A stretch of 39,922 nucleotides of DNA from RGIG5952 sp045627605 (GTDB lineage Bacteria; Verrucomicrobiota; Kiritimatiellia; RFP12; JAAYLN01): contig JAZQOA010000026.1 of assembly GCA_045627605.1 (NCBI GenBank), positions 1 through 39,922 on the forward strand, read 5' to 3'. A program made the translations under genes and the position numbers. Positions 1-8,519 of the stretch are shown piece by piece. How positions within the stretch are numbered: the stretch's first letter is position 1; the number at the start of each line of letters is the position of its first letter. The notes under the pieces are model-generated. The model was not told the DNA's origin. It saw only the letters and a list, made by a program, of their open reading frames with translations, and searched no databases.

Positions 1-2
1 CC

Positions 3-701
3 GGCTCGCTTTGGCAGCGGCTCTCGCGCCAACCCCCCGGGCCCTCCCACCACTCCCTGGTGGTCGCCGACCTTTCGCAGGCGGCGACCGACGCCATCGG
101 CGCCAACGGGCTCCTGGCGCGCATCGGCGGCTACTACCACGACATCGGCAAGCTTTCCAAGCCGGAGTACTTCATGGAGAACCAGACGGCGCTTGGCAAC
201 CCCCACGACGCCCTGCCGCCTTCCGTCAGCCGCATGGTCATCGCCGCCCATGTCAAGGAAGGCGCCATTCTCGCCAGGGACGCGAAACTGCCGGCGCCCG
301 TCGTGAGGATCATCGAATCCCACCATGGCACGACAAACATGCAGTGGTTCAAACTCAAGGCCGAGAAAAACCTGCCTGAAAACGCGGGCCGCCACGGCGC
401 CGAATCGCTGGCGGAGTTTTTCCGCTACCCCGGGCCGCTTCCCCAGACCAAGGAGGAGACGGTTGTCTCAATCGCGGACAGCGTCGAGGCGGCCTCGCGT
501 TCGCTTAAGTCGCCGGATGGAAATGCGATTGCGTCGCTTGTCAACGGCATTGTCGCCGCGAAGTACGCCGACGGGCAATTTGCCCGGAGCGTTCTTTCGC
601 TTGCCGAGCTTCAGGAGGTTTCCAACTCCCTCATCACGACGCTGTCTCACGGAAGGCATGTGCGAAAGGCCTACCCGCCCAAAAAGGACGCCCTTGCATA
701 A
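3..701 (+). CDS. pgpH: PgpH-type HD phosphodiesterase, C-terminal part (cut by window edge)
   Basis: The frame is open from the left edge, so the GTG at 60 is not the real start; the gene begins outside the window. The residues before it (PPGPSHHSLVVADL) match the start of the HD domain of the 7TM-HD family, where PGTYHHSLMVANL is usual. The metal-binding residues are visible: the HH pair, the HD of YYHDIGK (near 138), the His of AHVKEG, the ESHHGT motif and the Asp of SIADSVEA. Family knowledge: PgpH proteins are membrane-anchored enzymes that hydrolyse cyclic di-AMP. The membrane and extracellular parts should lie upstream of the window. Substrate specificity is inferred from the family only. 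Confidence 0.85.
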   Translation, partial: GSLWQRLSRQPPGPSHHSLVVADLSQAATDAIGANGLLARIGGYYHDIGKLSKPEYFMENQTALGNPHDALPPSVSRMVIAAHVKEGAILARDAKLPAPVVRIIESHHGTTNMQWFKLKAEKNLPENAGRHGAESLAEFFRYPGPLPQTKEETVVSIADSVEAASRSLKSPDGNAIASLVNGIVAAKYADGQFARSVLSLAELQEVSNSLITTLSHGRHVRKAYPPKKDALA

Positions 702-722
702 ATTCCGTGAATATGAGATATT
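694..722 (+). promoter_or_regulatory. Weak candidate sigma-70 promoter for the membrane-TPR gene
   Basis: TTGCAT (694-699), a 17-bp spacer and GATATT (717-722) lie across the end of the pgpH-like gene, in an AT-rich stretch that stands out from its surroundings. Both boxes are imperfect, so this is only a suggestion. Confidence 0.25.
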
Positions 723-758
723 AATTCCTTGTTTTGGAACCATACGGAGGACATGACC

Positions 759-3700
759 ATGAAAGGCCCCGAAAGCAAACTTGAAACACCCAACGTCGAT
801 CTCTACTCGGTCGACGAGTATGTTGCCGCGCATCGAAAACTCAAGCGCATTGTCGGCCCCGTTGTCGCGGCTTTCGCCGCGTTGATCTTCCTGCTGACGA
901 TTTCCCCCGGCGTGTTCCCGGGGCAGTCCGCCGAGCTGATGGCCGTTTACTCCGGGTTCGAACCCCTGGTTGCGCCGTCGCACACGATTTGGGGCGCGAT
1001 TGTCGGCTGGCTGGCGTCGCTTGGCGCGGGGGGGCTTGTCTTCCGCCTCAATTTCTTCAGCCTCGTGGTCGGCGTGGCCGGCGTCTGGCTGCTTTTCGAC
1101 ATTGTCGCGACAACGGTGGCCTCGATTGTCGAGCGTGAAAGCGCGACGCCGAAAAACGCGGCAATCGCCTCCGTGCTTGGCGGCGCCGGCGCCGCTCTCG
1201 CGCTGGCCTTCTCGGTTCCGTTCTGGATGTGTTCGACGCGCCTCCAGTACCAGGGCTTCAACGTCCTGCTCTTGCTCGTCCTCATCCGCCTCTTGATCTG
1301 GTATGTCTGGAACGGCAACACGTGGATCCTGATGTTGTTCTCGCTACTGTGCGGCATTTCGATGGTCGAGGCGCTGGGAATCGCGGTTTTCCTGCCGGTT
1401 TTCATCCTGGTTGTCATCCGCTACTGGATCGCGAAGGGCGAGGCCAACGCCGGGCGGATTTTCGCCGCCGCCGTCCTCGGGGCGCTGGGCCTTGGCTCCG
1501 CGTGGCTCATCGCCCACCACTTCAGCCTCCACTATGATATTTCGCTGCGCGGGTACAAGGATACGTGGGCGATCGTCCTCCAGATCATTCTCGACCAGGT
1601 GCGCCTCCTGAAGGAAATGCTGCCTCGCACCGGATGGCTCAACCTCGTCATCCTCGTCGTCGTGCCTTGGCTCGCCGCGGGGGCGATTTCGCGCCGCGGG
1701 CTCAACGAGACGCGCGAGTGGGGCATTATGATCATGCATGCGGCGATGTCCGTCGCCGTCGTCCTCGTGATGGGCAACGCCTCCGTCATCTCCCCCTGGG
1801 GCGTCTTCCGCTCCACGGGCGTCCTGCCTGTTCCGCTGATGGCCGTCAACGCCATGACCTGCGGCTACCTGCTGGCCTACTGGTACCTCATCGTCGTCAA
1901 CAGCAGCCAGGTCAACATCGACGGCGAGCGCTCGTTCGCCCAGAAGAGCTCGATTTGGTTCGGGTATGTCTTCGGCATCCTGACGGCGGTGATGATACCG
2001 GTCACCTCCGGCATCAACGCGCTTGAGGCGAACGGACGCGTCGGCAAGTTCGTCGACGACTGCGTCCGCGAGCTCATCGACTCGATGGAGGGGCGCCGCT
2101 GGATCATTTCGGACGGGCTTTTCGACAACCACATTCTCATCGAAGCCCACCGCACCGGAAAGGACATCCGCCTCGTCGAGCTCCAGAACAACGACAACAA
2201 GGTCTATCTCCGCTACCTCCGCAACGTCATCAACGAGGATCCCGACTTCAAGGACCTTGACATCGGCAAGCTTGAAAACGGCGCGTCGCTGGGCGTGATT
2301 TCGTTTGTGCAGGACTGGCTCGAGTGCGATCCGGGCGCGATCGACAAGATGTTCGTCATAAGCTCGCCCGACATCATTGTCTCGTCCAAGCGGGTTGTCG
2401 TGCCGCATTTCTTCTGCTTCAAGGCGGGCAAGGATCTTGACTCGCAGAAGGGGGCTCCTTTCCTCGGGCCGCACCGCGAGTTCTGGGCGCGCATGCAGAA
2501 GACGCTCGCCAAGTCCCGGGGCGTCCGCGACGCCGCCGAAGACTACCGCGGGCGCATCCGCCGCCAGGTCGGTTTCGTCGCCAACAACGCCGGCGTGCTG
2601 CTCGAGGACGTCGGGATGGACGAGGAGGCCTTCCAGACCTACAACTACGTCCGCCAGCTCGACCCCGAGAATGTCAGCGCCCTGCTCAACCTCGTCGAGC
2701 TCCTCCACCGCAAGGAGGCCGACGGCTTCCACACCGAGGACAAGGTCGCCATCGAGAAGTCGATCGAGCGCATGATCAAGGATCTCGAAGGCCGCCGGCT
2801 CCCGATCTGGTCGCTTTCGCGCAGCTTCGGCTATGTGCGCTCGCCGATTCTCTTCACCCAGCTGGGCTGGGCCTGGGCGGCTTCCGGCCAGCCGGGCATC
2901 GCCATTTCGGGCATTGAAAGAGCCGAGCAGATCGCGACGACACCCGCCTCGCGCATCCGCGCGCAGGAGGCCCGCGCCGAAGTGCTCTGGCGGCAGAACG
3001 ACATCGAAGGCTCGGAAGACATCTACGAGGACATCCTCAAGGAGGATTCCGCAAACTCCCGCGCCATGATCAGCCTGGCGCGCGTCCAGACGCGCCGCGG
3101 TTCGCTCGACAAGGCGCGCGAATGGCTCTCCAAGGCGCGCGACAACGGCGCCGACAAGATCGCCCTCGCCTTTGAAAGCGCCACGCTCGACCTGGCCGCC
3201 GCGCGCCCCGCCGAGGCCCGCGTGAAACTCGCCGAGGTCACGGACGTCCAGCCCAACAACATCCAGGCGTGGGCGATGCTTGGCATCGCGGCACTGCAGA
3301 TGCAGGACTACGACGACGTCGAGCAGCGGATCATCCCCAAGATGATTTCCGTCGCGGGGACGTCCGACGACTACCACATCCTGGTCGTGAAGGGGCAGCT
3401 CCTCTACCAGCGGGGCAAGGACCTTGTCGGCGCGCGCGACGCCTTTGAGCGCGCCTCCCACCTCCGCCCCGGCATCACCATGCTCATGGAGTGGATCCTG
3501 CGTCTTGACTTCATCCTCAACGACAAGGAGTCCGCCGAGGAGCACGCCCGGCAGATTATGCGCACGAACCGCAACAACAGCTTCGCCAACTACATCATGG
3601 GCTCGATCATGCTCTACCGCGGTCGCCTTGGCGAGGCCGAGGACTTCCTTCGCCGCAGCGTCAACGCCAACACCTCGCCCGAGGCCCTCAACGACCTCGC

Positions 3701-4049
3701 CGAGCTCCTTCGCATGACCGGCAACCGCGAGGAAGCCGAGAAGCGCATCCGCGCCGCGATCAGCATCGCGCCCGACTACTACATCATCTGGGATACGCTC
3801 GGCGGCATCCTCGCCGACGGCGGCGATCTCTCCGGCTCGGAGGAAGCCTACCTGAAGTCCCTCGAGATCTTCAGCGACGACCCGCGCGTCCACATGAACT
3901 ACGCCAAGGTCCTGCTCAAGAAGGGCGAGATCGTCAAGGCCCGCGAACTCGTCATGAAGGTGAACGCCAAGCGCAGCGAGCTTACGCCGCAGGACCAGGC
4001 GATCCTCGACGACCTGAAGGCGAAGGTCACGCCCGGCAGGAAAAAGTGA
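759..4049 (+). CDS. Large DUF2723-like membrane protein with C-terminal TPR repeats
   Basis: This protein of about 1096 residues has two halves. Residues from about 30 to 440 hold many hydrophobic segments. The opening (TISPGVFPGQSAELMAVYSG, then PSHTIWGAIVGW) resembles DUF2723 proteins, a polytopic family distantly like protein O-mannosyltransferases. From about residue 590 to the end come repeated 34-residue helical units (TPR), probably a protein-binding platform. The start is set by GGAGG at 746-750: the ATG at 759 sits 8 nt from it, while the ATG at 753 is too close and the TTG at 729 has no site. The stop overlaps the pgpA start. I infer a membrane protein possibly involved in sugar transfer, but no catalytic motif is certain. 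Confidence 0.75.
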   Translation: MKGPESKLETPNVDLYSVDEYVAAHRKLKRIVGPVVAAFAALIFLLTISPGVFPGQSAELMAVYSGFEPLVAPSHTIWGAIVGWLASLGAGGLVFRLNFFSLVVGVAGVWLLFDIVATTVASIVERESATPKNAAIASVLGGAGAALALAFSVPFWMCSTRLQYQGFNVLLLLVLIRLLIWYVWNGNTWILMLFSLLCGISMVEALGIAVFLPVFILVVIRYWIAKGEANAGRIFAAAVLGALGLGSAWLIAHHFSLHYDISLRGYKDTWAIVLQIILDQVRLLKEMLPRTGWLNLVILVVVPWLAAGAISRRGLNETREWGIMIMHAAMSVAVVLVMGNASVISPWGVFRSTGVLPVPLMAVNAMTCGYLLAYWYLIVVNSSQVNIDGERSFAQKSSIWFGYVFGILTAVMIPVTSGINALEANGRVGKFVDDCVRELIDSMEGRRWIISDGLFDNHILIEAHRTGKDIRLVELQNNDNKVYLRYLRNVINEDPDFKDLDIGKLENGASLGVISFVQDWLECDPGAIDKMFVISSPDIIVSSKRVVVPHFFCFKAGKDLDSQKGAPFLGPHREFWARMQKTLAKSRGVRDAAEDYRGRIRRQVGFVANNAGVLLEDVGMDEEAFQTYNYVRQLDPENVSALLNLVELLHRKEADGFHTEDKVAIEKSIERMIKDLEGRRLPIWSLSRSFGYVRSPILFTQLGWAWAASGQPGIAISGIERAEQIATTPASRIRAQEARAEVLWRQNDIEGSEDIYEDILKEDSANSRAMISLARVQTRRGSLDKAREWLSKARDNGADKIALAFESATLDLAAARPAEARVKLAEVTDVQPNNIQAWAMLGIAALQMQDYDDVEQRIIPKMISVAGTSDDYHILVVKGQLLYQRGKDLVGARDAFERASHLRPGITMLMEWILRLDFILNDKESAEEHARQIMRTNRNNSFANYIMGSIMLYRGRLGEAEDFLRRSVNANTSPEALNDLAELLRMTGNREEAEKRIRAAISIAPDYYIIWDTLGGILADGGDLSGSEEAYLKSLEIFSDDPRVHMNYAKVLLKKGEIVKARELVMKVNAKRSELTPQDQAILDDLKAKVTPGRKK

Positions 4050-4582
4050 TGAACGGGATGTCTAACGCGTTTTTCAAGCGCGCGGCGCTTGCGGTGGCCA
4101 CGGGCTTCGGCCTTGGATACTCGCCTTTCGCTTCGGGAACCTGCGGCGCCTTGCTTGGCATTCCGCTGGGCCTCGGGCTTTCGAGGCTCGACGGGCACTT
4201 GTGGCTGCAGGTGGCAGTCGCCCTCGCGCTCACGCTTCTCGCCGTGCCGGTCTGCGACGCGGCCGAGAAGATTTTCGGCAAGAAGGACGACGGCCGCATC
4301 GTCGCCGACGAGTACATGCTGCTCCCGATCTGCTTCGTGGGGCAGGGGCCCGTGTGGGATTGCCTTCGCGCCGGGGGCGAAACGGCTTTCCGGGCCGTCG
4401 TTTTCATTGCCTTTGCCTTTGTCGTTTCCCGTATCGTCGATATTCTCAAGCCCTCGCCCTGCCGCCAGATCCAGCGCGTCAAGGGCGGCCTCGGCGTGGT
4501 GCTCGACGATTTCTTCGCCTCGATCTACAGCTGGATCATCATCTGGGGCCTTTTCCCCTCGGTCATGAAATGGCTTGCCTAA
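4049..4582 (+). CDS. pgpA: Phosphatidylglycerophosphatase A
   Basis: PgpA removes the phosphate from phosphatidylglycerophosphate to give phosphatidylglycerol, at the inner membrane. The 177-residue protein carries the family's pattern: an N-terminal glycine/serine segment (GYSPFASGTCGA), the acidic motif KKDDGRIVADEY, and a C-terminal DILKPSP...GGLGVVLDDFFA motif, with several hydrophobic helices between. The ATG at 4049 overlaps the upstream stop as TGATG and has AGGA 8 nt ahead; a GTG at 4046 and an ATG at 4058 are possible alternatives. The overlap implies translational coupling with the membrane-TPR gene. Confidence 0.88.
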   Translation: MNGMSNAFFKRAALAVATGFGLGYSPFASGTCGALLGIPLGLGLSRLDGHLWLQVAVALALTLLAVPVCDAAEKIFGKKDDGRIVADEYMLLPICFVGQGPVWDCLRAGGETAFRAVVFIAFAFVVSRIVDILKPSPCRQIQRVKGGLGVVLDDFFASIYSWIIIWGLFPSVMKWLA

Positions 4583-4600
4583 CGGCCGGCCGAACAGAGC

Positions 4601-5320
4601 ATGTCATTTTCGCAGAGATTCATTTGGACGGTGCCCGTTCTTTGCGCCGCGTTTATTTTTTCAAGTTGTTCAAGAAGTCACGAAGTCGAAGCGGAGGAAG
4701 TCGGCGAGGAGGTCGCCGAACCCGAGGAGGAGATTGACTGGCTCGCCCCGGTGCGGCCGTTCCCCGCCAAGTTCGCGCCGCGGGAGACGATGCCCGACGT
4801 CAAGGAAACCGAGGCTTCCGGCAAGAATGTCAATTCCCGTTTTTCCCCGGGGCGGGACTTGATTTACGTCGACGATTCCCGCGTCTGGTGGGAGAGCGAC
4901 CACGACGGGGAGGACGACGACGAGTGCGACCACTCGATGCACCGCGCGATGGAACTGCCCTTCCGCCGCCTTGTCGAGCTTTGCGCCGCCTCGAACGCCC
5001 AGCTCAGGGTGCAGGAAGTTTACAGGCCCGTCGGCACGCACGCCACGCTGTCGCTCCACAAGGAAGGGCGCGCAATAGACCTGACGTGCCCGATGCTCGA
5101 CCCGCAAAACCCCAATCCCGAACGCCCGACGGCGAAGAGCCTCGAAATCCTCTGCAAGCTCGCATGGGCGGCCGGCTTCGACTGGGTCTACTACGAGCAG
5201 CCGCGGAACAAGTACAACGGCCCGCACCTGCATGCGTCGGTCCGTCCCGACGGCCCCGATTTCCCCGAGCGGCTTCGCCCGGTATTTGAACCCCACAACC
5301 AGGATTTTGAGTCACCATGA
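4601..5320 (+). CDS. Lipoprotein with M15-like (VanY/hedgehog-type) peptidase domain
   Basis: The 239-residue protein starts with a basic-hydrophobic signal and a lipobox-like FSSC with Cys-23, so it is probably lipid-anchored in the envelope. An acidic linker follows (about 27-46). The C-terminal half has the zinc-ligand pattern of M15-type peptidases: SLHKEGRAIDL supplies His and Asp, and HLHASV supplies a further His, with the intervening GFDWVYYE also typical. This family cuts D-amino-acid-containing peptidoglycan peptides. The precise substrate is not visible. The last 4 bases overlap the start of the dehydrogenase gene (ATGA). Confidence 0.7.
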   Translation: MSFSQRFIWTVPVLCAAFIFSSCSRSHEVEAEEVGEEVAEPEEEIDWLAPVRPFPAKFAPRETMPDVKETEASGKNVNSRFSPGRDLIYVDDSRVWWESDHDGEDDDECDHSMHRAMELPFRRLVELCAASNAQLRVQEVYRPVGTHATLSLHKEGRAIDLTCPMLDPQNPNPERPTAKSLEILCKLAWAAGFDWVYYEQPRNKYNGPHLHASVRPDGPDFPERLRPVFEPHNQDFESP

Positions 5321-6222
5321 ACAAGGCGGTTTACATTTCAGGCCCGGAATCGGATATCCCGGCCGAATACGCGCGCGAAATTCGCGACGCCGGCATTGAT
5401 CTCGAATGCCGCGACTGCAACGGCGAGGCGGAGACGGAGGCCTTCGCGAAGGAGGCCGACCTCGTCTGGATGCGCGGTCCCAACCGCGGCCTGACAGGCG
5501 ATGTTTTGCGCCGGCTTCCAAAGTGCAGGGCGATTTTCCGCAGCGGCAGCGGCGTCGATGCGCTGCCGTGCGCCGTCGCGAAGGAACTTGGCGTCGCCGT
5601 CCTCAATACGCCCGAGTCGATTTCGGAATGCGTCGCCGAGCATGCCGTTTCACTGCTTTTCGCCTTCGTGAGGCGCATCCCGCACTACGACCGCGATGTC
5701 CGCGCGGGCCAGTGGGAGCTGCCCAACGGCATGGACTGGCACCTTTCGGGCCGCACGCTGGGCCTCGTCGGCTACGGCCGCATTGCCCGCACGGTCGAGA
5801 AGATGGTTTCGGGCTTCTCGATGAAGGTCGTCCACTACGACCCGTTTGCCGAAGGCTCGGTGGATCTCGACGAGCTCCTCGGGATGTCGGATTTCGTCTC
5901 GCTCCACTGCCCGCTCACGGACGACACGCGCGGCCTCATCGACGCCCGCCGCCTCGCGCTGATGAAAAAAGGCGCCGTGCTGGTCAACACGTCGCGCGGC
6001 CCCGTCGTCGACGAGGCGGCGCTTGCCGAGGCGCTGAAATCCGGCCACCTGGGCGGCGCGGCGCTCGACGTCCTGTGCGATGAGCCCCCGGCCGCCGACA
6101 ACCCGCTGATCGGACTCGACAACGTCATTGTCACCCCGCATATCGCCGCCTTTTCCGCCGACTTCGAAAAGAATTTCTGGAGTTGCTCGGCGAAGAAGGT
6201 CGTCGGCTTCTTCCGCAAGTAG
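5317..6222 (+). CDS. D-isomer-specific 2-hydroxyacid dehydrogenase
   Basis: An NAD-dependent oxidoreductase of 301 residues. The Rossmann motif is GLVGYGRIARTVEK near residues 148-161. The catalytic triad can be seen: Arg in VNTSRGPVVDE, Glu in CDEPPAADNP and His in VTPHIAAFS. The family includes SerA, formate, lactate and glyoxylate dehydrogenases. At this length there is no regulatory ACT domain, so a classical long SerA is excluded, but the substrate (3-phosphoglycerate, glyoxylate or another 2-keto acid) cannot be read from the sequence. It is coupled to the M15-like lipoprotein gene through an ATGA overlap and followed 12 bp later by dxr. Confidence 0.85.
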   Translation: MNKAVYISGPESDIPAEYAREIRDAGIDLECRDCNGEAETEAFAKEADLVWMRGPNRGLTGDVLRRLPKCRAIFRSGSGVDALPCAVAKELGVAVLNTPESISECVAEHAVSLLFAFVRRIPHYDRDVRAGQWELPNGMDWHLSGRTLGLVGYGRIARTVEKMVSGFSMKVVHYDPFAEGSVDLDELLGMSDFVSLHCPLTDDTRGLIDARRLALMKKGAVLVNTSRGPVVDEAALAEALKSGHLGGAALDVLCDEPPAADNPLIGLDNVIVTPHIAAFSADFEKNFWSCSAKKVVGFFRK

Positions 6223-6234
6223 GGGCGCCCTGCG

Positions 6235-7428
6235 ATGAAACGGCGGATTGTGATCCTCGGTTCGTCCGGCTCGATTGGCCAGACGGCCATCAGGCTTGTC
6301 CGCGACAACCCCGGTTTCGAGGTTGTCGGCCTCTCCGTGCGGACGGCGGTCGAGTCGCTTGTCCGCGACGCGCAGGCGCTGGGCGTCAGGCACGTGGCCG
6401 TTGCGGATCCTGCGGCGGCCGAGGCGCTGGCGCGCGATCTGCCCGCCGGGCTCGTCCTCCACAAGGGCGTGGCGGGGCTTTGCGAACTCGCCGCGATGGA
6501 AGCGGACGTCCTTCTCTGCGCCGTCGTCGGAATGGCCGGCCTCAGGCCGGTTCTCGCGGCGATCGACTCAGGCAAGGACATTGCCCTCGCGACGAAGGAA
6601 GTTCTTGTTTCCGCCGGCGAGGCCGTCATGAGGCGCCGCGCCGAAAAAGGCGTGCGCATCATGCCGGTCGACAGCGAGCACAGCGCGATTTTCCAGGCGC
6701 TGCAGTCAAAGGCGTATGCGCCCGCCTGCGTGCGCCTGCCCGCCGATGCCGAAGTCCCCGCCGAAGACGCCATTGGCCGGCTCATCGTGACGGCGTCGGG
6801 CGGGCCCTTCATGTTCAGGCCCGAAGTTGACTTCGACGAGGTCACGGTCGCGCAGGCCCTGAACCATCCGAAATGGTCGATGGGGCGCAAGATCACGATC
6901 GACAGCGCGACAATGATGAACAAGGGCCTCGAAGTCATGGAGGCCCGCTGGCTCTTCAACGTTCCGCAGGAGAAGATCGACGTGCTGGTCCACCCCGAGA
7001 GCATCGTGCACTCCATCGTCGAGTTCAACGACCTCACGCAGATCGCCGAACTCTCGGAACCTGACATGACCTTCGCGATCAACTATGCGCTGACTTGGCC
7101 AAGGCGGGTCCCGCACAACCTCGACAAGCCCCTCGACCTCGCCAAGGCCGGCGCACTGCATTTCGCGGCACCCGACGAAAAACGCTTCCCCTGCCTGGCG
7201 CTTGCCCGCGAGGCGCTTTCGCGCGGCGGCACGGCGCCTGCGGTTTTGAACGGCGCCAACGAAGTCGCCGTCGGCGCGTTTCTCGATGGGCGGATCCGCT
7301 TCAGCGACATTTGGCGCACCATCCGCCGCGTCCTTGACACGACGGAAATCTCCCCTGCGGAAGATCTCGACTCGGTTTTCGCGGCGGACGCCGCTGCGCG
7401 GGCCGCCGCCGCGCGGCTGATTGGTTAG
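6235..7428 (+). CDS. dxr: 1-deoxy-D-xylulose 5-phosphate reductoisomerase
   Basis: Dxr converts DXP to 2-C-methyl-D-erythritol 4-phosphate with NADPH, the first committed step of the non-mevalonate isoprenoid route. The 397-residue length is standard. Motifs: the NADPH-binding LGSSGSIGQTAI at residues 7-18, PVDSEHSAIFQ (metal and substrate ligands), TASGGPF, HPKWSMGRKITIDSATMMNKGLEVMEA split over residues 215-240, and VHPESIVHS. The gene lies 20 bp before ispE, a later step of the same pathway, so the two are probably co-transcribed. Confidence 0.96.
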   Translation: MKRRIVILGSSGSIGQTAIRLVRDNPGFEVVGLSVRTAVESLVRDAQALGVRHVAVADPAAAEALARDLPAGLVLHKGVAGLCELAAMEADVLLCAVVGMAGLRPVLAAIDSGKDIALATKEVLVSAGEAVMRRRAEKGVRIMPVDSEHSAIFQALQSKAYAPACVRLPADAEVPAEDAIGRLIVTASGGPFMFRPEVDFDEVTVAQALNHPKWSMGRKITIDSATMMNKGLEVMEARWLFNVPQEKIDVLVHPESIVHSIVEFNDLTQIAELSEPDMTFAINYALTWPRRVPHNLDKPLDLAKAGALHFAAPDEKRFPCLALAREALSRGGTAPAVLNGANEVAVGAFLDGRIRFSDIWRTIRRVLDTTEISPAEDLDSVFAADAAARAAAARLIG

Positions 7429-7448
7429 GGCGTTTTGTTGGTGGCGAC

Positions 7449-8453
7449 ATGCAGTCCCGGATTTTGAACTTGTCTTGCCGCGTCGAGGCGCATGCGAAGA
7501 TCAATGTCACGCTCGACGTGCTGGGGGTGCGTCCCGACGGCTACCATGACCTCAGCAGCGTGGTGATGCCTGTCGCGCTCCACGACGATGTCGTCGTTTC
7601 CGCAATTGCGGGCGGGACGTCCGCCGCGGAACCGTCCGTCATCGTCGAGGTGGTTCCCGAAGGCGTTGACATTTCACGCATCGGCCCGCCTGACCGCAAC
7701 CTCTGCGTCAAGGCGGCGCAGGCCTATTTCAAGGCGATGTCCGCGACGGGGGCGCACCGCCTTCCGCCGCGGCTTGATGTGCGCGTTGTCAAGCGCATCC
7801 CCCTGGGCGGCGGACTTGGCGGGGGCAGCGCCGACGCGGCGGCCGTGCTTGCGGCGCTGGACTGGATGGCGGTGCGCGGTGCTTTTGGGGCCGGGGCGAA
7901 ACCCCTCGGCGAGGAACGCCTTGTCGCGGTCGCCGCCGAAGTCGGCAGCGACGTCCCCGCGCTATTTCTGGGCGGCGCAACGCTGATGGAGGGGCGCGGT
8001 GAACGCGTCCGCCGCCTGCCCGGCGTTTTCGGAACCTTCGACATTCTCCTGGCCAATCCGGGGATTCATGTTTCCACGCCTGAGGCGTTCCGCGCGTTGG
8101 ATGCCTTGCCGCGCGACGGGGAGATGTTGACTAAAACGCGATTTTCCGATAACATATTAACTTCTCGAAATTGCGGGAAAACCCTGCCGGGTTTTGCCGC
8201 GATGCTGTCCAACGGGCTTGAAAAGGCGGTCTTCGGGCTGCATCCTGAAGTCGCGCGCCTCGCCGCGCGGCTCAGGGATGCCGGCGCCCGGGGGGTGCTG
8301 ATGTCGGGGAGCGGAGCCACGGTCTTCGCCCTCGCGGCAAGTCCCGCGGAAGCCAATGCCCTTGCCGGGGTTCTCCCCGCGGGGTGTTGGTCGGCAGTTT
8401 CGCAGACGGTGCCCGATGGTGTAATGGCAGCACACGGCCCTTTGGAGGCCTGA
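7449..8453 (+). CDS. ispE: 4-diphosphocytidyl-2-C-methyl-D-erythritol kinase; 3' end runs into tRNA-Gln
   Basis: A GHMP kinase that phosphorylates CDP-methylerythritol in the DXP pathway. Visible motifs are AHAKINVTLDVLGVRPDGYH near the N-terminus, the glycine-rich ATP loop PLGGGLGGGSADAAA near residue 118, and LMSGSGATVFAL near the C-terminus. The 334-residue frame passes the usual end of the family and continues as PDGVMAAHGPLEA, residues encoded by the first 44 bases of the tRNA-Gln gene; the TGA stop (8451-8453) lies inside the tRNA. Processing of that tRNA from a shared transcript would remove the stop codon from the ispE message. Confidence 0.94.
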   Translation: MQSRILNLSCRVEAHAKINVTLDVLGVRPDGYHDLSSVVMPVALHDDVVVSAIAGGTSAAEPSVIVEVVPEGVDISRIGPPDRNLCVKAAQAYFKAMSATGAHRLPPRLDVRVVKRIPLGGGLGGGSADAAAVLAALDWMAVRGAFGAGAKPLGEERLVAVAAEVGSDVPALFLGGATLMEGRGERVRRLPGVFGTFDILLANPGIHVSTPEAFRALDALPRDGEMLTKTRFSDNILTSRNCGKTLPGFAAMLSNGLEKAVFGLHPEVARLAARLRDAGARGVLMSGSGATVFALAASPAEANALAGVLPAGCWSAVSQTVPDGVMAAHGPLEA

Positions 8454-8483
8454 GTCCTGGTTCGAATCCAGGTCGGGCAACCA
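8410..8483 (+). tRNA. tRNA-Gln (UUG), CCA encoded
   Basis: The acceptor stem TGCCCGA (8410-8416) pairs fully with TCGGGCA (8473-8479), followed by discriminator A and an encoded CCA. The D stem is GTG/CAC. The anticodon loop CTTTGGA has anticodon TTG at 34-36. The T arm is CCTGG-TTCGAAT-CCAGG. The anticodon stem has one mismatch, C27 against U43. The 74-nt gene sits between ispE and prs and shares 44 bases with ispE. Confidence 0.93.
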
Positions 8484-8519
8484 AGTTCTGCATTTTCGAG
8501 AAACAAGGGGTTTTAGATA

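Noticed and set aside
1344..3893. A long minus-strand open frame opposite the membrane-TPR gene
   Set aside because: Its translation is Arg/Val/Asp-rich without motifs. Such antisense frames are common opposite GC-rich genes, and the + strand protein is clearly real.
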